Positions 55,960-63,770 of a stretch of 64,000 nt of DNA are shown here, one piece after another. A program made the translations under genes and the position numbers. The notes under the pieces were generated by a model. That model did not search any database, was not told the DNA's origin, and saw only the letters and a list, made by a program, of their open reading frames with translations. Origin of the DNA: Paenibacillus endophyticus (GTDB lineage Bacteria; Bacillota; Bacilli; Paenibacillales; Paenibacillaceae); contig NZ_JACHXW010000024.1 of assembly GCF_014192395.1 (NCBI RefSeq), positions 1 to 64,000 on the forward strand. Direction: 5' to 3'. How positions within the stretch are numbered: the first letter of the stretch is position 1; each line of letters begins with the position of its first letter.

Positions 55960-56943
55960 TTATCCTTTAAGTAGATTCCCTTTAAATAGCATGCTGATTG
56001 TTCGAATAAAAAGAATGGCCAATACAAGGCTTACCAAAGCCAAAACGATTGCTGAAATCGCAATAAGCAGCCAAGAATCCACAACCATCGCGTATTTTAA
56101 TGCGGCATTGCTAAGAGCAGCCATCGGAAATCCTACAGCCCACCAGGAGGCGCCAAACGGTATCGATTTTTTGAATACTTTGAAGAACAAGACAAGAAAC
56201 ATAAAAAGCCCAAAGTAAAACAGGATGGAGGCAAACGGATCAATTCGCTGCACGAAGTTCGTATAGCCGAGAAAACCAACCTCAAACGGAGCAATCAAAA
56301 TCAGTAAGGAAGGCGTTAATCCTGCTGGCAGCGGAGCTTGATGAATCAATCTCGAGAAGATCAACGAAACGAAAATGAGAGCGACAATTCCTCCGATTGC
56401 GAGGGATATCAGATTCATTTCATGAGCCCATGCGAATGGCATTGTCCCACCGGTAACAGCAATATTAAGGGTTCCTACCACAGGAATCAGCATAGCTGGT
56501 ACCACATGACCCGGCTCATGATTCCCATTCAATAAGCGTGTAACGATAACAAAACTAAGCGCTAAAGTGAGTAAAGTTCCGATTATCCATATGATTTGTC
56601 CCCCTATTTGACTATAGGTTCCTATTACGGGCGAAAGCAATAGTATGGAAATCGTGATCGTACCAAAAAAATGACCTAAAATCGGATGCGCAAATTCATT
56701 TTTCACGATCTGTGGATAAAGGACCCATTTTGAGAGATAACTTATGCTTAACACGATAAACACCAGCACAGCAACAATTCCAATCCATTCAGCGATGACA
56801 GGGGAAGTGCCGAACAGCATGCATGCTTGTTTCCAAGCCAATGACAAACCTGATATTCCCATAACCGACGCAAAAAGATTGATGGGCAAAAATTGAACAG
56901 AACCGATGCTTTTTTGTTTTTGTACAGTTGCCATGGTTTGCAT
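55960..56943 (-). CDS. TDT-family transporter (TehA/SLAC1-like)
   Basis: About 328 residues from ATG 56943 (GTGGTGG upstream; a frame 17 codons longer exists). Ten hydrophobic helices. LPINLFASVMGISGLSLAWKQ at helix 1, AHPILGHFFGTITISILLLSP, the WIIGTLLTLALSF helix and GASWWAVGFPMAALSNAALKY near the end mark the tellurite-resistance/dicarboxylate (TDT) family, which includes the SLAC1 anion channel. Substrate could be organic acid, anion or sulfite. No divergent LysR gene is visible. Confidence 0.9.
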   Translation of the reverse strand: MQTMATVQKQKSIGSVQFLPINLFASVMGISGLSLAWKQACMLFGTSPVIAEWIGIVAVLVFIVLSISYLSKWVLYPQIVKNEFAHPILGHFFGTITISILLLSPVIGTYSQIGGQIIWIIGTLLTLALSFVIVTRLLNGNHEPGHVVPAMLIPVVGTLNIAVTGGTMPFAWAHEMNLISLAIGGIVALIFVSLIFSRLIHQAPLPAGLTPSLLILIAPFEVGFLGYTNFVQRIDPFASILFYFGLFMFLVLFFKVFKKSIPFGASWWAVGFPMAALSNAALKYAMVVDSWLLIAISAIVLALVSLVLAILFIRTISMLFKGNLLKG

Positions 56944-56994
56944 GGATAGCCACCACTTTCTATGTCGTTTTTTGTTATCGAATGCGGGATGCAT

Positions 56995-57700
56995 TCGTTC
57001 TATGAAGTCGCGGCAACGTCCTGTTGCCTCATTGTATGAGATTTAATATGATAGAACAATACGATTTTTTCTATGAAAACAATAGATTTCATCTATGATC
57101 ACTCTTATTCGCAATTTCTCTCCAACAAGCTTCCCAGGAGAAACGGGGCATAACCTGTAATCATATCGCGCTAGCGTGGTTGCTTGGAAGACCTGTATAT
57201 GTAATGATTGAGGGTGACATTGCAAAAACAAATTATATTATGCATATAAGCCAATTAAGGGAAAAGCTGTCTAACTAAACATTAGGCAGCTAACCGTCAT
57301 ATTGGAATGTTGTAAGTTTTAGACATTAAAAATGCTGCAAACGAATGATTTCGTTTGCAGCATTTTTTTTAGAATCAGGGAGTGACTCATTATAGGGTTT
57401 CTTTAAGTCGTTCAAATATAATCAAGGCTTCCTATGCAAGAAAACATGTGATTGGACATTAGATCATGATTCTTTTGCTCCTGAGTCTGAAAAAACGTTA
57501 ATTGACGTTTTATTTTTAAGGTTGTGGCTCTGTTATCATCGATAAGTGGCTAATGGTCCTTGTGTATTCGAATAGATGCGGGTTATGACATATTCAGGAG
57601 TATCATAAATGCTTCAGCTGAACGTAAAAAAATCTCATATAAGCATTTGTAACGAGCTGTAATGTTGGGCAAGTACTCCTACATATATTATTTGGAAGAA
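56995..57700. other. Gap before the cotJ operon
   Basis: About 57150-57278 the plus strand holds a coding-like tail (HIALAWLLGRPVYVMIEG to MHISQLREKLSN and stop) which resembles the C-terminal helix region of aldo-keto reductases, but without an upstream part. A perfect 18-bp hairpin with T8 follows at 57328-57371. The A-rich rest, 57380-57700, shows no gene. Confidence 0.4.
57328..57371 (+). terminator. Strong terminator in the gap
   Basis: AAAAATGCTGCAAACGAA (57328-57345) pairs perfectly with TTCGTTTGCAGCATTTTT (57350-57367) around TGAT, then T's continue. Confidence 0.9.
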
Positions 57701-57722
57701 GATAGTGAGAGGAGACATTATC

Positions 57723-57947
57723 GTGAATGATCAGGTACGCTTTTATAAGCCTTTTATTAGTCCGCTCGATCCATGCCCACCGATTTTAGTGAAAAGCTAC
57801 AGTACACCTCCGCAATTGTTTATTGCCTTCCAACCACCCAATCTTCCCCAATTCTCGCCATTCGAGGCTTTGAAGTATGGCACCCTTTGGCCAGCATTAT
57901 ACAGCCCGTATGACCCGAAGAACGCGAGACAGGAAGAGGGGAACTAA
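57723..57947 (+). CDS. cotJA: Spore coat protein CotJA
   Basis: 74 residues from GTG 57723 (GGAGA seven bases upstream). The CotJA pattern is seen in YKPFISPLDPCPPILVKSYS and QPPNLPQFSPFEALKYGTLWPALYSPYD, Pro/Tyr-rich. In Bacillus subtilis the protein is made in the mother cell and helps deposit CotJC in the coat. The stop lies two bases before the next start, so it is coupled with cotJB. Sigma-E control is expected; CATATATT at 57682-57689 resembles a sigma-E -10 box. Confidence 0.9.
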   Translation: MNDQVRFYKPFISPLDPCPPILVKSYSTPPQLFIAFQPPNLPQFSPFEALKYGTLWPALYSPYDPKNARQEEGN

Positions 57948-57949
57948 TC

Positions 57950-58213
57950 ATGACCATTATTTTAAACGAGGAATATTACCAGCTCTTGCATGAATTACAG
58001 GCTGTAGATTTTGTTTTGGTGGAGTTGAACTTATATTTAGATACGCATCCGGCGGATGTAAATGCAATTCAGCAATATAACCAGTACGCAAAATTAAGAC
58101 AGCAAATCGCTCATCGTTATGAAACCAAATATGGCCCGTTAAAAAACTTTGGTCAAAGCTTAACCGGTACTCCTTGGTCTTGGAACGAAGCGCCTTGGCC
58201 GTGGCAGGTCTAA
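57950..58213 (+). CDS. cotJB: Spore coat protein CotJB
   Basis: 87 residues. The family shape is EYYQLLHELQAVDFVLVELN with LYLDTHPADVNAIQQYNQYA then KYGPLKNFGQSLTGTPWSWN, with a Trp-rich end (EAPWPWQV). Its ATG follows the cotJA stop after two bases. It assists assembly of CotJC into the inner coat. Confidence 0.9.
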   Translation: MTIILNEEYYQLLHELQAVDFVLVELNLYLDTHPADVNAIQQYNQYAKLRQQIAHRYETKYGPLKNFGQSLTGTPWSWNEAPWPWQV

Positions 58214-58256
58214 TGGTCGGGACTGATTAATATTTTTTATGAGGAGGAAGCCATGC

Positions 58257-58826
58257 ATGTGGGTGTATGAAAAAAAATTACAGTATCCCGTTCGCGTAAG
58301 CAAATGCGATCCATTAATGGCCAAGTTCCTAATGGAGCAGTATGGTGGCGCCGATGGGGAGCTGGCGGCAGCGCTGCGTTATTTGAACCAACGGTACACG
58401 ATTCCGGATAAAGTAGTCGGACTGCTGACAGATATCGGAACGGAAGAGTTTGGACATTTGGAAATGATTGCAACAATGATTTATAAATTAACCAAAGACG
58501 CAACGCCTGAGCAATTAAAGAAAGCGGGTCTAGGCGCACATTACGTTGCCCATGACAGTGCGTTGTTCTATGAGAACGCAAACGGGGTTCCGTGGACGGC
58601 TTCCTATATTCAAGCAAAAGGCGATCCGATTGCGGATCTGTATGAGGATATTGCAGCAGAGGAGAAAGCGCGTGCTACTTATCAGTGGTTAATCGACCTG
58701 ACGGATGACGTGGACTTGCAGGATAGCTTGAAGTTTCTGCGGGAACGCGAGATCGTACATTCGATGCGGTTTAGGGAAGCGGTGGAGATCCTTAAAGAAA
58801 AGCGGGATGAGAAGATCTTTTTTTAG
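58257..58826 (+). CDS. cotJC: Spore coat manganese-catalase-like protein CotJC
   Basis: 189 residues from ATG 58257, where MWVYEKKLQYPVRVS begins and GAGGAGG lies nine bases upstream. Ferritin-like four-helix fold with dinuclear metal ligands in FLMEQYGGADGELAAALRYL, TEEFGHLEMIATMI, AEEKARATYQWLIDLT and LREREIVHSMRF. It resembles Mn-catalases; it probably decomposes peroxide during spore germination or coat maturation. End of the operon, followed by a terminator. Confidence 0.93.
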   Translation: MWVYEKKLQYPVRVSKCDPLMAKFLMEQYGGADGELAAALRYLNQRYTIPDKVVGLLTDIGTEEFGHLEMIATMIYKLTKDATPEQLKKAGLGAHYVAHDSALFYENANGVPWTASYIQAKGDPIADLYEDIAAEEKARATYQWLIDLTDDVDLQDSLKFLREREIVHSMRFREAVEILKEKRDEKIFF

Positions 58827-58830
58827 AGGA

Positions 58831-58868
58831 AACCTCTCTGCAGAGTGCTGCAGGGAGGTTTTTTAGTA
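58831..58868 (+). terminator. Terminator of the cotJ operon
   Basis: Stem AACCTCTCTGCAG/CTGCAGGGAGGTT (one mismatch) around AGTG, then T6, five bases after the stop codon. Confidence 0.9.
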
Positions 58869-59152
58869 TTACAACAATACGATACCGATTTATGTATTCA
58901 TATTAACAGCAGTTCATCATTTAACATATTTATCCTAGAACATCGTTAAAGAGAAGAAAATCAATAAGATATTATTTTAGTGATTATTTGTCAATTGAAA
59001 TCAGTGGCTCTTACATTGCTTATGGGGAGTTTGTTTTATGCTGATACTTTCATTTAAAATATTCTGCAAGATCATGCAAACCTGCATAATCTGTAAGGCT
59101 GGTACGAATATTAAGCTGAATGCACATCCATATGGAAAAAGGAGACTAGAAC

Positions 59153-59767
59153 ATGCATCAGCAACCGTATAACCATTTAAATCAGCAGGGAAATCCGCAA
59201 GGGAATCATGGTGGACATGAGATGTTCGACATGCACGAGGTATTGGCATGCTCGATTAATATGCTCGACCAGTTTATGATCTTGAGGCAATTCGTTCGAG
59301 ATGCCGAGTTGCTGAACATACTGGACCGTCAATATACGTTTGCACTGTCCCAGTACAACCTGACGGTAGAATGCTTCTCGACTGGTCAAAGACCGCAGCA
59401 GAATACGGCAACTTATCTCATAAATGAAATCGTTCAACCTGTTTACGGCATGCAGCAAGCCCCGCCTAAAAAGCCGATTCAATCGCTTAGTGAGATCAGT
59501 GATGCAGGAATTAGCGCATCTATGCTAGGCTTGGTCAAATCTCATGCTTCGCTCTTGACGATGAGCGCCTTGGAGGTTACAAATCCCGCTGCGCGTCGAG
59601 TACTTGCATCACAGGTCCAAAATTTCATTGAAATGGCATACGAGCTCTTTATGTACCAGAATAGAAGAAAGTACTATCAAGTACCGCAGCTTGCAACATC
59701 GGACATGCATCTCATGAGCAATGCTTACGCTCCTCAAATGGCCAATAATAACCAGCCTTTCAACTAG
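59153..59767 (+). CDS. CotF-family spore coat protein
   Basis: 204 residues, start ATG 59153 preceded by AAAGGAGA. An N-terminal His/Gln/Asn-rich stretch is followed by the CotF-like ferritin-type core: MHEVLACSINMLDQFMILRQ, FALSQYNLTVECFSTGQ, and the second bundle helix pair SASMLGLVKSHASLLTMSAL with NPAARRVLASQVQNFIEMAY and ELFMYQNRRKYYQVP. Typical of coat or YhcQ-like spore proteins. It lies 327 bp after cotJC, with its own promoter and terminator; probably a mother-cell gene. Confidence 0.9.
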   Translation: MHQQPYNHLNQQGNPQGNHGGHEMFDMHEVLACSINMLDQFMILRQFVRDAELLNILDRQYTFALSQYNLTVECFSTGQRPQQNTATYLINEIVQPVYGMQQAPPKKPIQSLSEISDAGISASMLGLVKSHASLLTMSALEVTNPAARRVLASQVQNFIEMAYELFMYQNRRKYYQVPQLATSDMHLMSNAYAPQMANNNQPFN

Positions 59768-59834
59768 CTACACGAATTGCACCTATAGTCAGCATCGCAA
59801 TCACTAATCGATGTAATGGATCTCATTAAAATAT

Positions 59835-59880
59835 TGGCAGCCTTGGATTTGATTATCTCATCCACGGCTGCCATTGTTTT
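59835..59880 (+). terminator. Terminator after CotF-type gene
   Basis: Stem TGGCAGCCTTGGAT/ATCCACGGCTGCCA (one mismatch) with an 11-base loop, followed by TTGTTTTTC. Confidence 0.8.
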
Positions 59881-59919
59881 TCATTCCATCTATTCTAATA
59901 TTTTATTTATGAATGTCAG

Positions 59920-60110
59920 TCTATTTCTTCGCTTTTCTCTAAGAATTCCCTCGCTTTGTCAATCATGTCTTCAATTCGATAGGATTCATATCCGAGCCAA
60001 TCAACACCTCGAACCTTAAAACTAGGCTAGAAATATGTCCAGCTTTGAGTTTAATTCCAAGCCGCTCGTTTTGCAGCTTTAACCTTGCATTGAGAAATTC
60101 GAATGATTCG
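59920..60110 (-). other. Coding-like remnant, unrecognised
   Basis: Minus-strand text ends DWLGYESYRIEDMIDKAREF then LEKSEEID and a stop near 59927, resembling a protein C-terminus. The upstream piece NERLGIKLKAGHISSLVLRF is in another frame. No start, no family recognised. Confidence 0.25.
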
Positions 60111-60190
60111 AATTAGATAGCAACATTAAGAAACTCACCTTGTGTTATAACAATAGTTGTAATTGATTGACATAAGGGGAGATGATAATA

Positions 60191-60712
60191 ATGAGCAAGC
60201 TGAAAGGCAAGGTTGCTTTCGTTACGGGCGCAAGCCGAGGAATTGGTCGTGCCATTGCGACACGATTTGCACAAGAAGGCGCATTTGTAGCCGTTCATTA
60301 CGGTAAGAATCGAGAAGCTGCTGAAGAAGTCGTTCGCAATATAGAACTGAATGGCGGGGCTGCGTTCACGATTGGCATGGAACCAGGTTCATCAGAGAGT
60401 ATATTGTCACTTCATCAAGCATTAGATGAAGCATTGTTGGAACGCAGAGGTGATTCACATTTCATATTTTAGTGAACAACGCAGGAATTGCCCTCTTAGC
60501 ACCCATTGAGGATACAACAGAAGAGGTTTACGATGAAATTATGACAATCAATGTGAAAGCACCATGGACATAAATTCGGTGCTGGTTTCTCTACATTCGG
60601 AAGATGGGGGCAACCAGAGGATGTCGCGGATATTGCCGCTTTTCTGGCCTCAGCGGATAGCCGCTGGGTAACCGGGCAATTGATTGATGCTAGTGGTGGT
60701 TCTCATTTGTAA
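60191..60712 (+). pseudogene. Short-chain dehydrogenase/reductase, shattered
   Basis: From ATG 60191 (AGGGGAG upstream) the SDR cofactor site is intact: KVAFVTGASRGIGRAIATRF. A frameshift near 60463 moves ILVNNAGIALLAPIEDTTEE and VYDEIMTINVKAPW to another frame that stops at TAA. About 110 residues with the catalytic Ser-Tyr-Lys are missing; the C-terminus resumes with FGRWGQPEDVADIAAFLASA, WVTGQLIDASGG and stops at 60712. So one frameshift plus a large deletion. Intact relatives have about 250 residues. Not functional. Confidence 0.88.
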
Positions 60713-60767
60713 GTCGTGAGTATTATTTATAAGAAAGAAAGTAACATGACAGGAGGCTCCCAGATCT

Positions 60768-60925
60768 TGAACTGCACCCCGTCAAGTAGACAGTAGAAAT
60801 AATGAAAATAGTTAGACGGCCTTGGTCCTGAATTCTACTGGTCTAAGGCCGTTTAATTTTGCCTGCAAACGCTCGTCGTTGTAAAAATAAATGTATTCAT
60901 TAATGACGATAATAAACCTTTGATT
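60768..60925 (-). mobile_element. IS3-family scar: OrfB tail and element end
   Basis: On the minus strand 60925-60812 encodes NQRFIIVINEYIYFYNDERL with QAKLNGLRPVEFRTKAV and stop, the characteristic C-terminus of IS3/IS150-type OrfB (the YFYNxxRLQxKLxGLxPxEFR pattern). Downstream the element ends with the inverted-repeat sequence TGAACTGCACCCCGTCAAG (plus strand from 60768). The rest of the element, including catalytic residues, is absent. Confidence 0.75.
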
Positions 60926-61032
60926 GTTTGATTTTTTATTAAGATGTATGATGTAAATCGAAAATAAGCTCTTAGACGGTAAACAGCCTGAGTATAGTTT
61001 ATTAATCTTGGATAAAATGGGAAGAGAAAGAC

Positions 61033-61086
61033 ATGAAAAATACAAATATACTTGGTAAAGATTTGATTGGAGGAACATACCTATAG
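61033..61086 (+). CDS. Short leader peptide overlapping DUF2243 start
   Basis: ATG 61033 with GAAGAGAAAG upstream encodes MKNTNILGKDLIGGTYL, 17 residues, stopping with TAG at 61084-61086. The stop overlaps the proposed ATA start of the next gene (61083-61085) as ATAG, so translation may pass to the downstream gene by coupling. Whether the peptide exists is unproven. Confidence 0.3.
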   Translation: MKNTNILGKDLIGGTYL

Positions 61087-61589
61087 CTACTGAATGCAAT
61101 CATTCAGCTTGTTCAAATCGTTCTGCCTACTCGACCCGTAATCTATGGGCAGGTCTTCTATTTGGAATCGGTCTAGTCGCCTTTGTTGATGAGACAGTTT
61201 TTCATCAACTATTCCATTGGCATCATTTCTATGAAAAATCCACGACCGATATTGGACTGGTCTCCGACGGCGTGTTTCACGCTTTTAGCTGGTTTGCGAC
61301 CATTGGGGGTTTGTTTGTTTTTGCTGATCTCCGGCGCCGAAATGCATTATTCATGTTGAGGTGGTATGGAGGAGTATTGCTCGGTGGAGGCTGGTTCCAA
61401 TTATATGACGGTACAATTCAACACAAGCTAATGAAGATACACCAGATTCGTTATGTAGAAAATGTATTTGTCTATGATCTGATATGGATCATATTGGCGA
61501 TGTTAATGATCATAATCGGTTTCAGCCTAGTTGTTCGTACACGAAGTAAACAACAACCGGGAAAGACTATTTCAAATGAACATCAATAA
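61083..61589 (+). CDS. DUF2243 membrane protein with non-standard start
   Basis: The open frame from 61059 has no ATG, GTG or TTG before 61272, yet conserved family text starts earlier: ATECNHSACSNRSAYSTRNL, FGIGLVAFVDETVFHQLFHW, HHFYEKSTTDIGLVSDGVFH and AFSWFATIGGLFVFADLRRR. The ATA at 61083 lies nine bases after GGAGG and gives about 168 residues, the usual DUF2243 length with four helices. Either ATA is used, perhaps by coupling with the leader peptide, or a base change has spoiled ATG. The family often stands beside CtaG-like cytochrome oxidase assembly genes, as here. From GTG 61272 the product would lack helix 1 and the HxxxH-like residues. Confidence 0.75.
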   Translation: MATECNHSACSNRSAYSTRNLWAGLLFGIGLVAFVDETVFHQLFHWHHFYEKSTTDIGLVSDGVFHAFSWFATIGGLFVFADLRRRNALFMLRWYGGVLLGGGWFQLYDGTIQHKLMKIHQIRYVENVFVYDLIWIILAMLMIIIGFSLVVRTRSKQQPGKTISNEHQ

Positions 61590-61617
61590 CCAGTTACATC
61601 ATAGCGAGGGAACTCAC

Positions 61618-62388
61618 ATGTATCATATAAATGGGATAATACCTCAGTTACTCTTGGCACTACCTTTTGTATTGTGTTTGGTTATGTATTCCATTGCTGT
61701 AGTGATTTCCAGTAAAAATCATAAACCATGGGCGAAATATCGAACTGTATGCTGGGTTTTGGGAGTTCTCTTTGCTACTTTTGCAATTGCAGGCCCCCTA
61801 GCTAACAGTGCCCATACGGATTTCACAGCGCATATGTTTAGCCATTTGTTTTTGGGAATGCTTGCGCCATTGCTTATGGCACTAGCTGCGCCGGTGACGC
61901 TAATGCTGCGAACGCTAAGCGTTCCCATAGCGAGAAGGCTTTCAAAAGTTCTGAAAAGTTGGCCATCGCGATTATTTACCAATCCACTAGTTGCATCCTT
62001 CCTAAATGTAGGAGGTCTTTGGGTATTATACACTACCAACCTATATTCGCTGATGCACGAGAGCATCCTTTTGCATCTAATCATACATTTCCACGTATTC
62101 TTGGCCGGTTATTTATTTACAGTGTCAATCATTTATATCGATCCAAAAGCCCACAGGACTCCTTTTTTGAACCGTACAATCGTATTGATTGTTGCCTTAG
62201 CCGGACACGGTATTGTATCTAAGTACATCTATGCACACCCTCCTTATGGAGTACGCTTAGAACAAGCAGAAATTGGAGGCATGGTAATGTATTATGGCGG
62301 GGATGTTATTGATATTATTTTCGTATTCATTATTTGTTTGCAATGGTTCAAAGCCAGCCGACCGCGAGCAATGTACATGAATCAGTAA
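61618..62388 (+). CDS. Cytochrome c oxidase assembly factor CtaG-like
   Basis: About 256 residues from ATG 61618 (GCGAGGG seven bases upstream); ATG 61576, overlapping the DUF2243 stop, is an alternative. Seven hydrophobic helices; HTDFTAHMFSHLFLGMLAPL, FTNPLVASFLNVGGLWVLYT, SILLHLIIHFHVFLAGYLFT and GMVMYYGGDVIDIIFVFII mark the caa3-type CtaG family, with several membrane histidines. It helps insert metal or assemble caa3 oxidase. Immediately follows the DUF2243 gene; both end before the same terminator. Confidence 0.9.
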   Translation: MYHINGIIPQLLLALPFVLCLVMYSIAVVISSKNHKPWAKYRTVCWVLGVLFATFAIAGPLANSAHTDFTAHMFSHLFLGMLAPLLMALAAPVTLMLRTLSVPIARRLSKVLKSWPSRLFTNPLVASFLNVGGLWVLYTTNLYSLMHESILLHLIIHFHVFLAGYLFTVSIIYIDPKAHRTPFLNRTIVLIVALAGHGIVSKYIYAHPPYGVRLEQAEIGGMVMYYGGDVIDIIFVFIICLQWFKASRPRAMYMNQ

Positions 62389-62487
62389 TATCACCCATAT
62401 ATATGATGCGTTAAGCAGAGTGCAGTATAAAAAAAGTCTGTATATAAAGGTAAAAAGGTAAACGAGCCCTTCAATTCCATCTCTACC

Positions 62488-62530
62488 ATGGAAAAACCCG
62501 ACCAGATGAGGTCGGGTTTTTCCATTTGTT
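62488..62530 (+). terminator. Terminator of the DUF2243-CtaG genes
   Basis: Perfect 16-bp stem ATGGAAAAACCCGACC/GGTCGGGTTTTTCCAT around AGATGA, followed by TTGTTATT. Confidence 0.9.
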
Positions 62531-62637
62531 ATTCTTGTTAAGGCAAATCTCTTATGGAGTACAAGTAGGCGTTGCGATGTCCTGTTCATTTTATTATGCG
62601 AAGGGCAGTATATTTGAAAATGTCAGAGCAAATGCTA

Positions 62638-62686
62638 TTGACACCATCACTACTGCGTGTTACATTGTAGTAGTAGTAAGTAACAC
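62638..62686 (+). promoter_or_regulatory. padR promoter and operator
   Basis: TTGACA (62638-62643), a 17-bp spacer and TACATT (62661-62666) form a promoter. GTGTTAC (62657-62663) and GTAACAC (62680-62686) form a perfect inverted repeat with a 16-bp gap, straddling the -10 and the expected start. Fits autorepression by the PadR dimer. Confidence 0.75.
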
Positions 62687-62721
62687 TTGATACCAGTCAT
62701 ACAGAATAGCAAGGAGTGATT

Positions 62722-63048
62722 GTGCTGGAAAACCTAACGGAAATGCTCAAAGGGGCGCTTGAGGGCTGTGTCCTTGAAATTATAAGCCGCAATGAAACCT
62801 ACGGATATGAAATCACGCGGCGGCTGAACGCTCTCGGCTTCACAGATGTTGTAGAGGGAACGGTGTACACCATTCTGATTCGGCTTGAAAAAAACAAATT
62901 AGTGGAGATTACCAAAAAACCCTCCGACATGGGACCTCCGCGAAAGTTTTTTGCGATTAATGACGCGGGGCGCAAGGAACTGCAAAATTTCTGGGAAAAA
63001 TGGGAATTCGTATCATCCAAAATTAATGAGTTAAAGGAGAACAACTAA
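62722..63048 (+). CDS. PadR-family transcriptional repressor
   Basis: About 108 residues from GTG 62722 (AAGGAG upstream; GTG 62716 also fits). The winged helix is MLKGALEGCVLEIISRNETY then GYEITRRLNALGFTDVVEGT, the recognition helix VYTILIRLEKNKLVEI, and the wing KKPSDMGPPRKFFAIND. The short C-terminal helix completes the dimer. Its stop (TAA) overlaps the next ATG (TAATG). It should control this operon with two DUF1048 proteins and an ABC transporter. Confidence 0.93.
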   Translation: MLENLTEMLKGALEGCVLEIISRNETYGYEITRRLNALGFTDVVEGTVYTILIRLEKNKLVEITKKPSDMGPPRKFFAINDAGRKELQNFWEKWEFVSSKINELKENN

Positions 63049-63395
63049 TGAATTTTTGGGAAAAAATCACTGGCAGTGACATGACTAAAGAAATGAAAAG
63101 TTTTGAATCGCGAGCCAAAAAGCTGCCGGCTGATTATCAAGCGGCATGGGAAAAGATTAAAGCCAATCTTTGGTCGCATTCAGATTTCAGCGGTCGCAAC
63201 CTTATGCCCATTCTTGACGGTGTACTTGGCCTGCTCGAAGAAACGGCGTCAGACGGTCAGAGTGTCCAAGAGGTTTTGGGTGACGATATTAAAGGCTTCT
63301 GCTCAGCGCTAGCCGGCGAAGAAGGGGCAAAGTCTTTTCGCGACAAGTGGCGCAAGCAGCTCAACAATAATATCGCTAAAAAATTAGGCAAATAG
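63048..63395 (+). CDS. DUF1048 protein, first copy
   Basis: 115 residues, soluble, helical. Family text: KITGSDMTKEMKSFESRAKK, LPADYQAAWEKIKANLW, GVLGLLEETASDGQSVQEVL and VLGDDIKGFCSALAGEEGAK. DUF1048 proteins usually follow a PadR gene and precede an ABC exporter, as here; the function is not known. Starts within the PadR stop codon. Confidence 0.9.
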   Translation: MNFWEKITGSDMTKEMKSFESRAKKLPADYQAAWEKIKANLWSHSDFSGRNLMPILDGVLGLLEETASDGQSVQEVLGDDIKGFCSALAGEEGAKSFRDKWRKQLNNNIAKKLGK

Positions 63396-63404
63396 GAGGG
63401 TATT

Positions 63405-63755
63405 ATGAGAATACGGGATATCATCGAAGGCAAAAGAGAGTGGCGAGCGCATGTGGCGCGTGTCAAAGCGCTACCGCAGGATTATCAGATTGTTTATAAA
63501 GAAATTCAAAAATATCTGTTTAAGGTCGGCCCTGTCGAGCTAACCGACGGGACGGGTTTGCTCTCTGGAATTATCGATCTTTTTGAAGAAGGCGCGGCCT
63601 TGGGGAAAGGTGTGCTCGAAGTGACGGGCAGTGACGTAGCGGCTTTCTGTGACGATCTCATCAAAGATTCAAAAACGTACGCAGACCTCTATCAAGATTC
63701 TATTGACCATAAAGTTAACAAGGCCATGAAAAAGGTTACGGATAAAAAAGAGTAA
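63405..63755 (+). CDS. DUF1048 protein, second copy
   Basis: 116 residues, starting nine bases after the first copy's stop, with AGGAGGG before the ATG. It matches the first copy in layout: KREWRAHVARVKALPQDYQI, VYKEIQKYLFKVGPVE, GIIDLFEEGAALGKGVLEVT and GSDVAAFCDDLIKDSKTYAD. The two probably act as a heterodimer or as parallel partners of the ABC transporter. Confidence 0.9.
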   Translation: MRIRDIIEGKREWRAHVARVKALPQDYQIVYKEIQKYLFKVGPVELTDGTGLLSGIIDLFEEGAALGKGVLEVTGSDVAAFCDDLIKDSKTYADLYQDSIDHKVNKAMKKVTDKKE

Positions 63756-63770
63756 AAGGGGGATATCGGG

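Noticed and set aside
57043-57231. Minus-strand 62-aa frame in the gap before the cotJ genes
   Set aside because: No start signal or family likeness; the coding-like text is on the other strand and is itself only a fragment.
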